64,000 bases of DNA from Incurvaria masculella (taxonomy: Eukaryota; Arthropoda; Insecta; Lepidoptera; Incurvariidae), in NCBI GenBank assembly GCA_946894095.1, contig OX335665.1:2676001-2740000 (forward strand). Reading direction: 5' to 3'. The notes under the pieces were generated by a model. It did not search any database, was not told where the DNA came from, and worked only from the letters and a program-made list of their open reading frames with translations. Shown here in pieces: positions 1-12,549 of the stretch. The translations under genes were made by a program, and so were the position numbers. Each line of letters begins with the position of its first letter. The stretch's first letter is position 1.

Positions 1-491
1 TTGATATTAACTCATATTTATTTTAATACCATTTCAAAGATCTTAACATTATCTACCCATTCAGCGAAGAACATGTTTAACTTTTCCCAATTTCTTTAAC
101 GAATCAATAAAAAAACCGGTTTCGCGCGTTATGCGGGTTGGTCACATTTAGAAAGAATTATGTCGAGCTGCTCTACCTAAGCGACGCCGGCCTCTGGCTA
201 TCTCGTTTTAATCGCAACAATTGGTCCAAAATGTTTAGATATGAGGATGCCCTTTAGCAAACGAATTAAGATGACATTTGGCACATAGTGTGTTACCTGG
301 ATTGGCGCCTATACTTATTATCCCGGAATATTCAATAGATTTCACAGGACTTAACAAAAGTTGAACTGCACCCGAGCCTGGTACTGCAACTAGTGTTTTA
401 TATTTTCAACTTTCTTGTCCTTAATTCTCCAAAAAATATTTAAACATAAAAACAAAACAAACGTCATCATGAGTGCTGTTTCTGCTCAACT

Positions 492-893
492 TGACATGGA
501 TGGCTAATATTAAACGGAACGTCAGATATTAGCGTAACACACCACATGGAAACTAGGGTTCGATAAGCTCGGTTTAGTTCCACTGAGCGCGGTTGGGTTC
601 TGAATGGTTGACCATTATCAACCGTTGAGGCTGGCCGTGGTTCGGATTCCACGTAAAACTGTAGGTCCCCTTCCTTACTTTCTAGGTAGACTTAATCCCG
701 CCCGGGTTGGTACCTTGCATTGAATGGAGGATGGTCGAAGCGGCAATGAAAATTGTCCGTGTTTTCCATACAGTTAAATGTAGCTGAGCAATATAGGGAA
801 AGGTCATAGCAACTAGTTCCCATGTGGTGTTAGGCTAATATCTCAGTTTGGTATTAGCCATCCATATTCAGTAACATACCTTCCTCTGACCGC
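492..893 (+). mobile_element. SINE, 5S-headed copy with a small inverted fragment at its 5' side
   Basis: About 492-557 is a minus-strand body piece (ATGGATGGCTAATATT). About 558-893 is a plus-strand copy with the diverged head GGTTCTGAATGGTTGACC, body GGTTCGGATTCC, GGTCGAAGCGG, and end CCATATTCAGTAACATA. Confidence 0.65.
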
Positions 894-1001
894 CACAGGT
901 AACATTGAGCGACCTTCAAAAGTGTAAACTAGCCTCAAAGTTTCAAACTAGCAAAATATCATCGTTGTATTACAAAAAACTTCTGAGCCCATAGTCCTAG
1001 C

Positions 1002-1310
1002 TGTCACCTTAATTGGCACCTAGACTGACGTTTTCAAATGTATGGAGAAATTGAAGAGCGCGCGCAGTGGGCGCTATGCGAACTAACCTTTGCGAATCCG
1101 AGTTTGATTTGACAGCTTACTCACCGTCGACCTAAATACGTCGACGTTGCCGTTTACGCCGACTCCGCGTTTTCATACAAATCGGAAGTCCGAGTTTGAC
1201 TTTGACAGCTTGAAGAAGTAAAACCAAAGAATATCTAGTAAAAACTTGCATGGAGTTGGACGTTTTTACGTAACGTCGAAGTTCCGTAACCGCCAATTTA
1301 GGTGAGAACT
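1002..1310 (+). repeat. TIR element (MITE) copy 1
   Basis: Ends GTCACCTTAATTGGC and GCCAATTTAGGTGAGAAC are imperfect inverted repeats. The interior is GC-rich (GTCGACGTTGCCGTTTACGCC). An inverted copy lies at 2697-3021. Confidence 0.65.
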
Positions 1311-2110
1311 CCGACTGACCACTCTGATCACAATTATGAAGCTTCGTGGCGATTCAGAGATGATTTAGAGTTAAAATTTTGGAAAATTTAGTTTATTTTG
1401 TAAGAAAGTTTTCAGTCCCGTCCGTCAATTGACTCTGGGTCTTGGAAGTTCATGGTCTGACCCACCATAGTACCGTTGTTGTATGCGTAAATTGATGACC
1501 GACATGGACCACCCTGTAGCAGCGGAGCGAATTCCTTTTAATTTTTTGTTTCTCGAATTCCCTATATGCAAAACACACACGTCTGCGACTAGTGATGAGA
1601 ATAACTTACTTCTTTTGTTGTGGTTTTATAACATACACTCATACCTTCACGCCGCTTTCTGGAGGGGTAGACAAAAATGAAATGAAAAAATACTTTATTT
1701 GCAGCCATGCGGTACAAAAAGGCGGAAATTACTGCCATAAGGCATTCTCTACCATTCAACCTAAGCGATGCAGGAGAGGTGCGGTGAAGCGGGAAAAAAA
1801 AAAACGTAAAACAAAATGAATTAGAGAAAATATTAACTAATCGAAAAAATGGATTTATATATTAAAATAAATTACATAAAAATACGTACATACACTTAAA
1901 CATATTAATGGACATAAGGCACACATACACATAAATAATTTAGAACATATAAACAGATATACACATACTAAAATAAATGTATTTATATATATTTAATAAA
2001 TAGAGGTAGAAACAAATCTCTTGATTTTTGAGAACAATGTGACAAGAAACAATCAGGTAGCAAGAAAATGGCATTTAAGACGCTCTGTAAATATATTAAT
2101 TGACTGAAAT
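1311..2110. other. No gene recognised
   Basis: Low-complexity AT-rich tract at about 1830-2010. I see no coding, RNA or repeat structure I can name. Confidence 0.4.
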
Positions 2111-2390
2111 GATAGAGCACGATATGGTACGATCACAGCACACCTCCTTCGCTTCATCTACGGACAGAAATCTGTTTATACATGCTCTACTCTTACGGGT
2201 GCTTAAAGACCATTCGTAACATATGTCTAAATCATAGATCAAAAGTAAAGGAGACATGCCATCTAGCGCGCTTACTACGAGACCCGCTGTCTGAAATTTT
2301 CTAAAACTAGCAACCCAACTTAAACGTACATCTTACATTCAAACGTAGTCGCAGAAGTATTGGAGGTTTTGTGTGAGTGGAAACAGACTT
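2110..2390. repeat. Fragments of two dispersed repeats
   Basis: 2110-2215 is the reverse of part of 30500-30600 (GGTACGATCACAGC, CTTCGCTTCATCTAC). 2250-2375 matches 17368-17485 (GAGACCCGCTGTCT, CGCAGAAGTATTGGAGG). Confidence 0.5.
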
Positions 2391-2696
2391 AACCAACGCA
2401 TTTTTATAGCACACTCGCGCGCGTTGGCGATGTTTCCACTGTGTGGCATACGACGCGCCACCGGATACCCATACAATTATATGGTCACTTTGGCCTACTT
2501 CTCCTTCTTTTTTCTTCAGTGGTCCAAACCATCATAGCATTCCCTTCTAGATTCTCATCACAACACACTGACACTGCTCTCTAATCAGTCATTTGGATAT
2601 TTGTCCGTTAGATTAACCCTGCATAATCGTGCCTCTCCTGCCATACCTAAGACTCGCTTCCATACATAAGTATAGGCACCAGAGCCGGTAGTCTCA

Positions 2697-3021
2697 GTTC
2701 TCACCTAAATTTGGCGTTTACGTAACTTCGAAGTTCCGTAAAAACGTCAAACTCCATACAAGATTTTACTAGATATTCTTTGGTTTTACTTCTTCAAGCT
2801 GTCAAAGTCAAACTCGGACTTCCGATTTGAATGAAAACGCGGAGTGGACGTAAACGGTAACGTCGACGTATTTACGGCAACGTTGAGTAAGCTGTCAAAT
2901 CATGCTCGGACTCGCAAATGTTAGTTCGCTTAACGACCACTGCGCGCGCTGTTCAATTTCTCCATACATTTGAAAACGCCAGTCGATGGGTTTGGCGTAA
3001 ATTACCAATTTAGGTGACAAC
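2697..3021 (-). repeat. TIR element (MITE) copy 2, inverted
   Basis: GTTCTCACCTAAATTTGGC to CCAATTTAGGTGACAAC. The interior matches copy 1 reversed (AAGAAGTAAAACCAAAGAAT on its own strand). Confidence 0.65.
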
Positions 3022-3639
3022 TGGGACTACGGGCTCGGTACACAGTTATGAATCGTCATCCAGGGGCCCCACGCGTCAGCATCGGTTGCAATGGCGTAGC
3101 TACGCTACTGTCTGAAACCCTTAAAAAACTTGATTCTAAAACATTTCTAAATGAATTCCTTTTCGACAGGCACATCACTACATTCCTCGAAATCAGAATC
3201 AAAACGCAGCACACGATTATTCTAAATTCGAAATTCGAAGATTTAAAAACGAATTTCAACTTCATGACCTTTCGCATAAGATGCATTTTGATTTGCTTGA
3301 ATGTCTCGTCAAAGGCCAATTTTCGATGTTTAAGGTGCATTTATTATAGATAAAAATATATTTAGTAGTTTAATTTAGAGAATAATAAAAAATGCGGTTT
3401 TATATTTATATTTTCTATTTATTAAAAGGTAAGCTTTTCATAGAGTGTCTTGTTTCAAGTTATCCCCTCTTCCAATGCTGTGTTGCCAAATATATATACC
3501 GCTTTATTTATGTATCAACTGGGTAAATCTATTGAACTGGGTGGATATAACAGACAATTTGTAATTACCGCGTCTACCATCTTTCATTATTTTCCATATT
3601 ATGTCCGCCCCCGGGTGTGTACATTCGCATTAGATTAAA

Positions 3640-3770
3640 CGATGGTCGAAGCGGCAGTGTTTCTCATGATGTTCAATCGAGCCGTGCTCTCCAAGTGAAG
3701 GTCCTGGCATGCAACCTACATCCATCGGGAATGCGGTATGTTGGGCTAATATCACGATGGTGGGTGTGTT
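3640..3770 (+). mobile_element. SINE body fragment
   Basis: GATGGTCGAAGCGGCAGTG through GGTCCTGGCATGCAACCT to GGGCTAATATCACGATGG. Head and tail are absent. Confidence 0.55.
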
Positions 3771-3774
3771 TTTC

Positions 3775-4040
3775 TTTAGGAAAACCAGGTATGGGTGGTT
3801 GTGCCGGGAGACACAGAAAGCCTCACCTCGCGAATCCACGCTCAGCGATGCACCAATACCAGCGCATTTGCGAACTATCGCTAAGCTATCGAACTTGTCA
3901 AAGTTACGTTTGAAGGCTGCCCAGGTTGTAGGTTTGAGGAAAGACACCCGCCGGCAGACAGTTCCATATCATGGCGGTGCGGCAGGGAAAATGAGTTTGA
4001 GAAACAGTTCGCTCTCCATCCCATCTATCAATGCCCGGTT
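3775..4040 (+). repeat. Repeat fragment shared with 55535-55800
   Basis: Both copies contain TATGGGTGG, CACGCTCAGCGA, AAGTTACGTTTGAA or a close variant, then GGCAGACAGTTCCAT-like and GGCGGTGCGGCAGGG. Probably the 3' part of a LINE; no frame is intact. Confidence 0.5.
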
Positions 4041-4044
4041 ACGT

Positions 4045-4339
4045 AAAAAACCGGCCAATTGCGAGTCGGACTCGCGCACGAAGGGTTCCGTACCATCGTA
4101 CAAGATTTAACACAAAAAAATCACGTTGTTTGTATGGGATCCCCCTTTAATTTTTATTATTTTTTTTATTTTACCTATTTGTTGTTATAGCGGCAAAATA
4201 AATACACACTATATGAAAATTTCAGCTGCGTACCTGCTACGGTTCATGAAATACAGCCCTGTGACAGACGGACGGACGGACGGATAGCGGAGGCTTAGTA
4301 GTAGGGTTCCGTTTTAACCCTTTGGGTGCGGAACCCTAA
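4045..4339 (+). repeat. Palindrome-headed dispersed repeat (family P)
   Basis: Begins AAAAAACCGGCCAATTGCGA with the near-palindrome GCGAGTCGGACTCGC. Then ACGAAGGGTTCCGTACCATC, TTGTTATAGCGGCAAAATAA, ACAGCCCTGTGACAGACGG and a short GGAC run. The end is a hairpin, GGGTTCCG..CGGAACCC, then TAAAAA. Family type uncertain: no TIR, no Pol III boxes, no coding. Confidence 0.75.
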
Positions 4340-4677
4340 AAATGATACTTTACCCTGAACAAAAATAATCAGTGTATCTAACTGTTCTTCCCATAATAAC
4401 AACCCTTTTGCAACGTTAAAACATAGGCAACTAACGGTTACGATAACTGAGTAGAAACAGTTAACATTAAACGTTACTGTATATTTTAATTGTTTTTTTA
4501 ACTATGTACAATAACTGTTTTCTCTTACTGTTTCCCCAACTGAGCGAAAACTGTTTCTAGCTTTACTATTTTTTATATTCTTACTACCATCTTATATTTA
4601 GTGAAAAGGAACTGTCAACTTCAAAATGGACAGTTTCACGCCTAATTTATAGTCAACACGTGTTATTTCCACCAAGC

Positions 4678-4894
4678 GGTACTGGGGGTCCATTCAGGGT
4701 AAGAGTGAGTTCGAATTCATCACTCACTTTTTTTAATAGTAAATTTTTCCACACTTCTTGAACACCATTACAGTTAGTTAAAAATCCGGACTGTCCCGTA
4801 AATACGGTGGAAGTATAAACAACGGTTCCTATTTTTAGGTTAACTCACTCCCGAACTTGAACTCACTCTTACCTGAATGGGCCTCCAGTTCAAT
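4678..4894. repeat. TIR element with about 35-bp ends
   Basis: ACTGGGGGTCCATTCAGGG..AAGAGTGAGTTC at the left answers GAACTCACTCTTACCTGAATG..CCAGT at the right. Confidence 0.65.
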
Positions 4895-5690
4895 CGGTAA
4901 AAATAACTTTTTAATAAACCGTTTTGATTCTTTAATAGATACTCACCGTAATATGTGAATAGTAAAGATATTTTTTACCATAAATGACTTAATTTGAACT
5001 CTGCTTAAACAGTAAACACTTGCACATAATTGTTTTCAGTTTATGTGATCCATGTAACGTTCCGTATCGATCAGCAGAGTCGTAAATTGGGTCGAATTCG
5101 CCTTAAGCATAGTTTTCAAGTGTCTAGCGCTGCCGTGTTTTGCTTCTGCTATCCGGTTGCCTTATCTTCGAATCTGTGACGCCGCCGACACCGTGTTACC
5201 CTTGTCAAAACACTCCTCCTTTTGGACGTGCCGCGTACAGGTTGTTCGGGAGTTATAGGAAAGAGTTTGTTTGACTTGTCGCTTTTGTGTTGCCCGTCGT
5301 TTAGAGAGATTCCGATCTGCTGTTTACCGGTGTAGAGCTGTCAGTGATCAGAGCCGTACAGGAGTGATTCGGAACGCAAAACTGACTTCTTAGGACCATA
5401 ACAATTTCCTCCCCATGTATATTTGCTGATGTGATAACGAAATCATCGTTTGTGATGCAGCAATTAGTTTGATACTTTAACAAACTGCGCCATCTAGTTG
5501 ATAGCCGACTAATGAACAGTCGGATTAGATACTAAGGGTCGAGAAAGGATAAAACATCAAAATCAACGTCAACGTATGATTAAACACGTCACTTTGTATG
5601 GACAGTATGGAAGGAACTTCATGCGGTTCACTGAAAGTGACGCATTTGAACATTGATTAACTCACCCGTCTCTTCGTGCAACCGGGGCTA
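4895..5690. other. No gene recognised
   Basis: Mixed-composition sequence. 5585-5640 faintly resembles 17495-17555 (CAGTATGGAAGG, AAAGTGACG). Nothing else identified. Confidence 0.35.
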
Positions 5691-5699
5691 AGACGGTAC

Positions 5700-6025
5700 A
5701 TTAGAATTTCATAATCAGATAGTAAAACTGTATATAAGAACTGTATGATTAGATAGTAGATCCGTATGATAGAACCAAAGGATTAAATGGTAGAACTTTA
5801 GATTGTAGAACTGTACATTAGAATTGTAGGACTACATAGTAGAAACTTTATATAAAAACTGTACCATTATATTGTAGAACTGTATGATAGAGCTGAAGGT
5901 TTAAAGTAAAACTTCACATTCGAACCACAAAATTAGATTGTCGAACAGAACATCATAAATGTAGGATTAGATAGTGGACCTGTATATCAGAACTGTACAT
6001 TGGAACTGTAGCATTAGATTCTGTT
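5700..6025. repeat. Degenerate minisatellite
   Basis: About fifteen diverged repeats built from AGAACTGTA, ATTAGATAGTAG and TTGTAGAACTGTA words, roughly 20 bp per unit. No coding. Confidence 0.7.
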
Positions 6026-6639
6026 ATTATTGTGGTTATTTTCTCACTTGGTAGTTACCCAACGCTTTACACAGGAAAAATAGGAAGGATTTTTTCGCGG
6101 TGAACATTTATTCAGTTTAAGCTATGCAAAGACATACTCGCGAGGTCTACAGCTCAGAGAGCGACTAGTCTATGGAACTATAACTTATTTCGCTCAATAT
6201 GTTCCAGCCAATGAGAAAAAAAAAAAACACTTTTTTTTTCGTGGCTCCGACTCTTAGCTGGGTCACCATGTACTGCACGAATCTCTATCATTTTCGGCCT
6301 ACCTAGTCCCTCAGTGTCCACATTTTTCACCACGTTCAATTAAAGACAGTAGCCGTGGTCAAACAAAAAACGCCCTGGCATGGCACCTCGTCACGGTAAA
6401 GGTCAACAATACACAGAGGTGCTCCACCCATGACCGCGTTGTTTGCTCGATCTCGCATCCGAGGCACCCTGTGTGCACAGGGTGCTCGACGCCATGCTCT
6501 CGCCGTATTTTTTTTTCGTCTTTTTGAGTTTTTATTTGTTCTTCTATTTGTCGCCCGACGCGACAACGGTTATGCCATGCTTTCTGACGCTAGACGCCGC
6601 CCTTTGAATATGAAATGCGGGATGAGCGCTTTTTGTATA

Positions 6640-6932
6640 TTTAGGGTTCCGTACCCAAAGGGTGCCAACGATACCCTTTTACTACGCCTCCGCTGTCCGT
6701 CCGTCCGCCCGCCCGTCCGTCTGTCAGAGGGCTGTATCTCGTGAACCGTAATGGACTGCAGAAATTTTCACAGAGTGTGTATTCTTTTTGCCGCTATAAC
6801 AACAAATATGTATAATAAAAAAAAATATAAAAATTAAAGCCCATTCAAAAAAAAGTTTTTTTTTGTTTTAGATCTTGTAAGATGGTACGGAACTTTTCGT
6901 GTGCGAGTCCGACTCGCACTTGGCCGGTTTTT
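6640..6932 (-). repeat. Family P repeat
   Basis: Reverse copy: TTAGGGTTCCGTACCCAAAG at 6641, GTCCGTCCGTCCGCCCG, GCGAGTCCGACTCGCACTTG and GGCCGGTTTTT at 6932. Confidence 0.75.
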
Positions 6933-7310
6933 GATCACGGGTTCTAAGCAGCTCCGAACTTAACTTTCATTAAGGCTCCATATGACGCTAACCTCCAACA
7001 TTTTAGGTTTATTTTTATTTTATCTCAGCATCGTCGGTTAAGCATAAGTTTCGGCTATTATCTAGTGTATGAACGTAAAACGATTTTAATAAGTTACTTA
7101 TATTATTTAATAAATATATATTTGTATACACCTATTCACAGGTTTTTTCTAGGTTTTCAAGCTGGCGCTTGGAAACTATAAATGATTTAGACTATCAAAT
7201 TGTTTGTGGTACAAGATCACATTTTTATCTGGTGAATAACCGTGACACATTATATTAATTCACTCTAGAAAGTAGACTTTAAAGTTCAAACCTATTTTTT
7301 TTATGCGACC

Positions 7311-7385
7311 TGACATGGATGGCTAATACCACACAAACAATACAGTACATTCACGAAGGAATTAGGTGCCATTGCAGCGCACACA
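7311..7385 (-). mobile_element. SINE 3' fragment
   Basis: ACCTGACATGGATGGCTAAT through CGAAGGAATTAGGTGCCAT matches the body 3' end of the family. Confidence 0.5.
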
Positions 7386-7478
7386 GCGCGCATACAAAAA
7401 TGAAACCTAACGCAAACTCAATGCTTGCGGAGATCGCCATTATCGATTGGTTGCTGAACGCTGGAGTAAGTTGGAGCC

Positions 7479-9440
7479 TTAAGGTGGCCCAACCCGGCGG
7501 GACTAACTCATTCGCGGGCACGGTACAAAACCGTGCTGTCGCGCTCTGGGACCTTATATGTTTCAAAGAAAAAGACAGGCTCCTTGATGAGGAAGATGCT
7601 AAATGTCCACAAAAAAGACAATGTGCATTGTGTATGATTTGGTAAGATTTACGAAAATTTTAATTACAAAACGACTTATAGCTAAAAGTAAACCACGACC
7701 GCTGTAGTCCAAAATCTAACAGAATCCAAATAGATGATAAATCTTGATTAAATAAGCTATGTCTGATGACTAATCTTTTTAAGATGTTCTTATTTTATCA
7801 TAGCGTAATCCACCTCCAAAGTTATTGAAGAAATCGCGCGAAAAATTCGAACTTTTGGACCTGATAACTTAGAAACCAAACACAATTTAACAATGCCAAT
7901 GGTCATCAGACATCTAGTTCGATCAAATAAAGCTATTTTGAGCAAAATTTTGGATCTCTGACAAGAAATATGGGCGTCATCTTTTTTCCCCTTTTGTATG
8001 GGGTGATGAGCGGGATGGGCGGCCCGTAAGCTATGCTCCCCATACAAACGTAGTTTACTAATAATTTGAAAACTGCTATTCCAATGAAATTGATATTTAA
8101 TATATAATATCAGGTAACAAATATCTGTGTCTGCACGCTTTTGTTATTTAAAAAAATTCAAACCGAATGAAATGAAAGTGAAAAGAAAATCTTCATACGA
8201 ATTTTGCTCTCTCTGTGGTTCGACCCAGAATATATTTACAGAAAAAACAAAGACATGCAGACACAGATATTTGTAGTCTAATATTAGATACCAAATATCA
8301 AGTAAGTTGGAACAGTGGTTTTCAAATTATTAGTAAACTACGATTGTATGGGAGGTGAAATTTTCTGATGCTTACGGGCCGACCTTAAGTAGGCCACTTC
8401 ACTTTGTGGAAGAAAAGTGAACATCTTAGGTTCGGCCGCTTGCTAAATCCAGCGCCGTTTCTGAGCATGCCACCCTATCGTTCCACGTTCACCGTTCACC
8501 GCGCTGCCTTCCTTTTTCCCGCCACAGGAATGGCCTAACACGTGTTTTTCTTTTGTGCGTTTCGGACGCTCGCCGTGTGAAACGCTCGCCGAGGTGTAGT
8601 TATTATTAGCCGAGATCGGGGAGAAGGGAGGTGGCTCAGGCTGAGATAAATAGACGTAACAGAAACTAAGACTAACGGAAAGTAGTACTTTGTGACGTCA
8701 CTTTGACACATTGTGTATGGAGAATAACATAGGAGATCCCAGAGCGCGACAGCACGGTTTTGTACCGTGCCCGCGAATGAGTTAGTCCCGCCGGGCGGCC
8801 CATCCCGCTCATCTCCCCATACAAAAGGGGAAAGAAGATCACGCCTATATTTCTTGTCAGAGATCAAAAATTTTGCTCAAAATAGCTTTATTTGATTGAA
8901 CTAGATGTCTGATGACCGTTGGCATTGTAAAATTGTGTTTGGTTTCCAAGTTATAACGTCCGAAAGTTTGGATTTTTCGCGCGTTTTTTACAATAACTTT
9001 GCAGGTGGATTACGCAACGATAAAGTAAGAACATCTTAAAAAGATTAGTCATCAGACATAGCTTACTTAATCAAAATTTATAATCTATTTGGTTTTTGTT
9101 AGATTTTTGACTACAGCGGTCGTGGTTTACTTTTAGCTAAAAGTCGTTTTGAAATTAAAATTTTCGTAAATCTTACCAAATCATACACTATGCACTTTGT
9201 CTTTTTTGTGGACAGGTTGCATCTTCCTCATCACGGATCCTGTCTTATTCTTAGAAACAGAGAAGGTCCCAGAGCGCAACAGCACGGTTTTGTACCGTGC
9301 CCGCAAATGAGTTGAGGCCGCCGGGTTTGGCCACCTTAAGAACGGCCCGTAAGGTATGCTCCCCATACAAACGTAGTTTACTAATCATTTGGAGACCGCT
9401 ATTCCAATTAAATTGATATTTAATATCTAATATCAAGTAA
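7479..9440. repeat. Composite of CTTAAG-ended inverted-repeat elements
   Basis: A segment beginning CCTTAAGGTGGCCCAACCCG (7479-8060) recurs inverted at about 8755-9350 and again at 57660-58105. 8021-8392 is a separate fold-back element (GGCCCGTAAGC..GCTTACGGGCC). All share CTTAAG-type termini next to GGCCC. Confidence 0.65.
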
Positions 9441-9539
9441 CAAATATCTGTGTCTGCATGCTTTTGTTTTTTTTGAAAAATCTAAACCGAATGAAATGAA
9501 AGTAAAAAGAAAATCTTCATACGAATTTTGTTTTCTCTG

Positions 9540-11690
9540 TGGTTTATTTCAGCCTCAGAGTGCAATTTAAACGGCTCGATAGATTGGGGTAAAGGCAGGG
9601 TGGTGCTGTATTTCTGTTCTGTGGTTCTCTGTCATTGGGGCATGTTGCATGATCCCAACCTCGGTAGTACGGAGTACGAAAGTACGGAGATGTGCCATCT
9701 AGGATTCGTATTCACTACGTAAAATTCACAACGTATGAAAGCCTGTGCAAAACATCAAAACCATGCATATCGTTTATTTTTTTTATTTTATTGCATTGCT
9801 TTAATTAATTGATATGTGTCCTAAAAAATAGGATCATATAGCATTAAGTGCTTGCAATATATTATTGTGTGCTTGAAAAACTGCTCTACTTAATAAAGAA
9901 TTTGAAATATGAAATATAGTGTTGTACTTTATGCATGAAGAAAGTTTAAAAACAATAAAATCAACTCTTTTCGTACTGGAGTACGTATAAAGGTCACAAC
10001 GTTTACAATTTATAAAGCTAATATGGTTCATTCACAAACAAATTAAACCATGTCTACGTACAAAAGGACACGGAAAATAAAAAGCGCCGTAATATTTAAA
10101 GCTGAAATTGCTACGAATACGTATTTGTTATAGAATAAAATATCGCCACAAACTTAACCTAACCTAACACGGGTTTTTCTTTTGTGTCTTTCGGACGCTC
10201 GCCGTGTGAAACGCTCGCCGAAGTGCAGTTATAATAATAAGCCCGAGAAGGGAGGTATCTCAGAGTGCAATTTTAACGGCTCGATAGATTGGGGTAAAGG
10301 CCAGGGTGGCGCTGCATCTCTGTCCTGTGTCATTGGGGCATGTTGCGTGGTCCCACGCTCAGTAGAAAAGAAAATATATGTGCCATCTAGGAGTCGTATT
10401 CATTACTGTTAGATATGTAAGCATGATCTAAAAGTGTGTGTGCGTGTAAACACGTAATGCGTTGTGCACGAAAAAGTTTAAAAATAAAAAAATCTCTTTT
10501 CGTCTTGTTGAACGTATAAAATTCACAACGTATAAAATTTATATAGCTAATACGATTTATTTACAAACAAATAAAAGCATGCAGACGTGTAAAAGGTGTA
10601 AAATTACACGGAAAATAAATACAAAGCCGTATTTGCTATAGAATAAAATATCGCCACAAACTTAACCTAACATAACACGGGTTTTTCTTTTGTGTATTTC
10701 GGACGTTCGCCGTGTGAAACGCTCGCCGAGGTGTAGTTATTATTAGCCGAGATCGGGGAGAAGGGAGGTATCTCAGAGTGCAATTCGAACGGCTCGATAG
10801 ATTGGGGTAAAGGCCAGGGTGGCGCTGCATCTCTGTTCTGTGTCATTGGGGCATGATGCATGGTCCCAACCTCAGTAGAAAGGGAAGATGTGCCATCTAG
10901 GATTCGTATTCACTACGTAAAATTAACGTATAAAAGTAGTTTTGTGCAAAACACCAAAACCAGGCATATCGTATAAAATCCGCAATGTTTTTTTTACTTG
11001 GATATTTTACAGGCTTTTATTTTTTATTTTATTGCACTGCTTTAATGAATTGATATGTGTACTGAAAAAAACCGGCCAAGTGCGAGTCGGACTCGCACAC
11101 GAAGGGTTCCGTACCATCGTAGAAAAAAAAACAAAAAAATCACGTTATTTGTATGGGAGCCCCCTTTAATTTTAATTATTTTTTTATCTTACCTATTTTT
11201 TGTTATAGCGTCAAAATTAATACACACTCTGTGAAAATTTCAGCTGTCTACCTGTTACGGTTACTGAGATACAGCCCTGTGACGGACGGACAGACGGACG
11301 GACGGACGGACGGACGGACGGACGGACGGACGGACGGACGGACGGACGGGCAGCGGAGGATTAGTAATAGGGTTCCGTTTTCACCCTTTGGGTACGGAAC
11401 CCTAAAAAGGACGTATTCTGTAGCATAAAGTGCTTACAACATGTTATTGTGTGCTTGAAAAAATGCTCTAGCTACTGAATAAAGAATTCGAAATATGAAA
11501 TATAAAGTTATACGTTGTGCATGAAGAAAGTTTAAAAATAAAATCATGTCTTTTAGTCATGTAGAACGTATAAAAGTCACAAAGTATACTTATATAAAGC
11601 TATTACGATTTATTCACAAGCAAATAAAACCATGCAAACGTAGAAAAGTTATAAAATGACACGGAAAATAAAAAGCGCCCTAATATTGAA
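9540..11690. repeat. Duplicated block, units about 0.5 and 1.6 kb apart
   Basis: CGGACGCTCGCCGTGTGAAACG recurs at 10192 and 10702. GGCTCGATAGATTGGGGTAAA occurs at about 9572, 10278 and 10791. 9838-10100 matches 11430-11690. Telomere-like AACCTAACCTAACAC occurs once (10156) and as AACCTAACATAACAC (10665). Confidence 0.7.
11065..11408 (+). repeat. Family P repeat with a long GGAC microsatellite
   Basis: Complete copy with about 16 GGAC units at 11283-11349. It is inserted in one copy of a duplicated block; the corresponding empty site is at about 9820-9840, so its ends can be read directly. Confidence 0.8.
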
Positions 11691-11691
11691 A

Positions 11692-11826
11692 AGATGGTCG
11701 AAGCGGCAATGAAAAATTGTCCGTGTTTTCCATCCAGTTCAATGTAGCCGTGCTCATAAAGGGAAGGTCCTGGCATGTCACCTAATTCCTTTGGGAATGT
11801 GGTGTATGTACCATGTCAGGTTGCAT
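11692..11826 (+). mobile_element. SINE body fragment
   Basis: GATGGTCGAAGCGGCAATG, GGTCCTGGCATGTCACCTA, then CATGTCAGGTTGCATA. The interior is shortened. Confidence 0.55.
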
Positions 11827-12060
11827 AGAAAAAATGTCGTTTTCATAAAAAATGTTCAGAATCGGCTCTCTTGTTTGTCGATCCTGTCCGCCTTCTCGCT
11901 CCATTGCTACTCCTGACATCCGAGCAAGCAAGGACACCAGAGGAGGACACAAGCTCACATGTCCTTTTTCGCCTGAATCCCGTAGATTTTGTAGATTACG
12001 TGGACTGCCTGTGGCTTTCTAGATTAAATTTCTTAAAATGAATGTGAAAGCACAAATATT

Positions 12061-12345
12061 CCGGGAGGTCACGACATTTTTGGTCACGATAAGGTAAGTG
12101 GCTGAATCTGGGTTCACACGTTCGAGACCAACCCTCTGATGGAGATATTAGAATTATAAACACAATCGTCTCGTTCAGGATATTTATTCCAGATTAATTC
12201 ACATGTCACAGGAGATGCAACTCGGCCGATGCTATATCGTGAACTGACTCCAGTCCATTCCACTGGACTGAGGCTGCCTGATTGAATGTTTACATGCAAA
12301 CACGTCTGCATCATTTTTAAACCTAACAGTTATATGTCGGTCTGC
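12061..12345. repeat. Rearranged fragment of the long-TIR element
   Basis: CCGGGAGGTCACGACATTTTT, AACCCTCTGATGG and GTCGGTCTGCCTGCG match the ends of the elements at 17985 and 55901. The interior has been replaced. Confidence 0.55.
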
Positions 12346-12549
12346 CTGCGCAGAGTGCACTGCGCAAGTGGTTGCGTTAGATAGATTGGCTATACAAAAT
12401 ACATGTAGCTATGTACCTACTGATGATTATATTGATTGTCCGGACATATTGATAACTCCTTTATCCTTTATTTATTTCTTCTTCTTAAAATATATTCTCT
12501 AAAGTACATACAATGCAAAGAAAAGTATATTTAACATACTTACATACTA

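Noticed and set aside
10148..10172. True telomere repeat tract
   Set aside because: Only two or three units, inside an interspersed block.
11283..11349. CRISPR-like array
   Set aside because: A 4-bp microsatellite without spacers, in a eukaryotic context.
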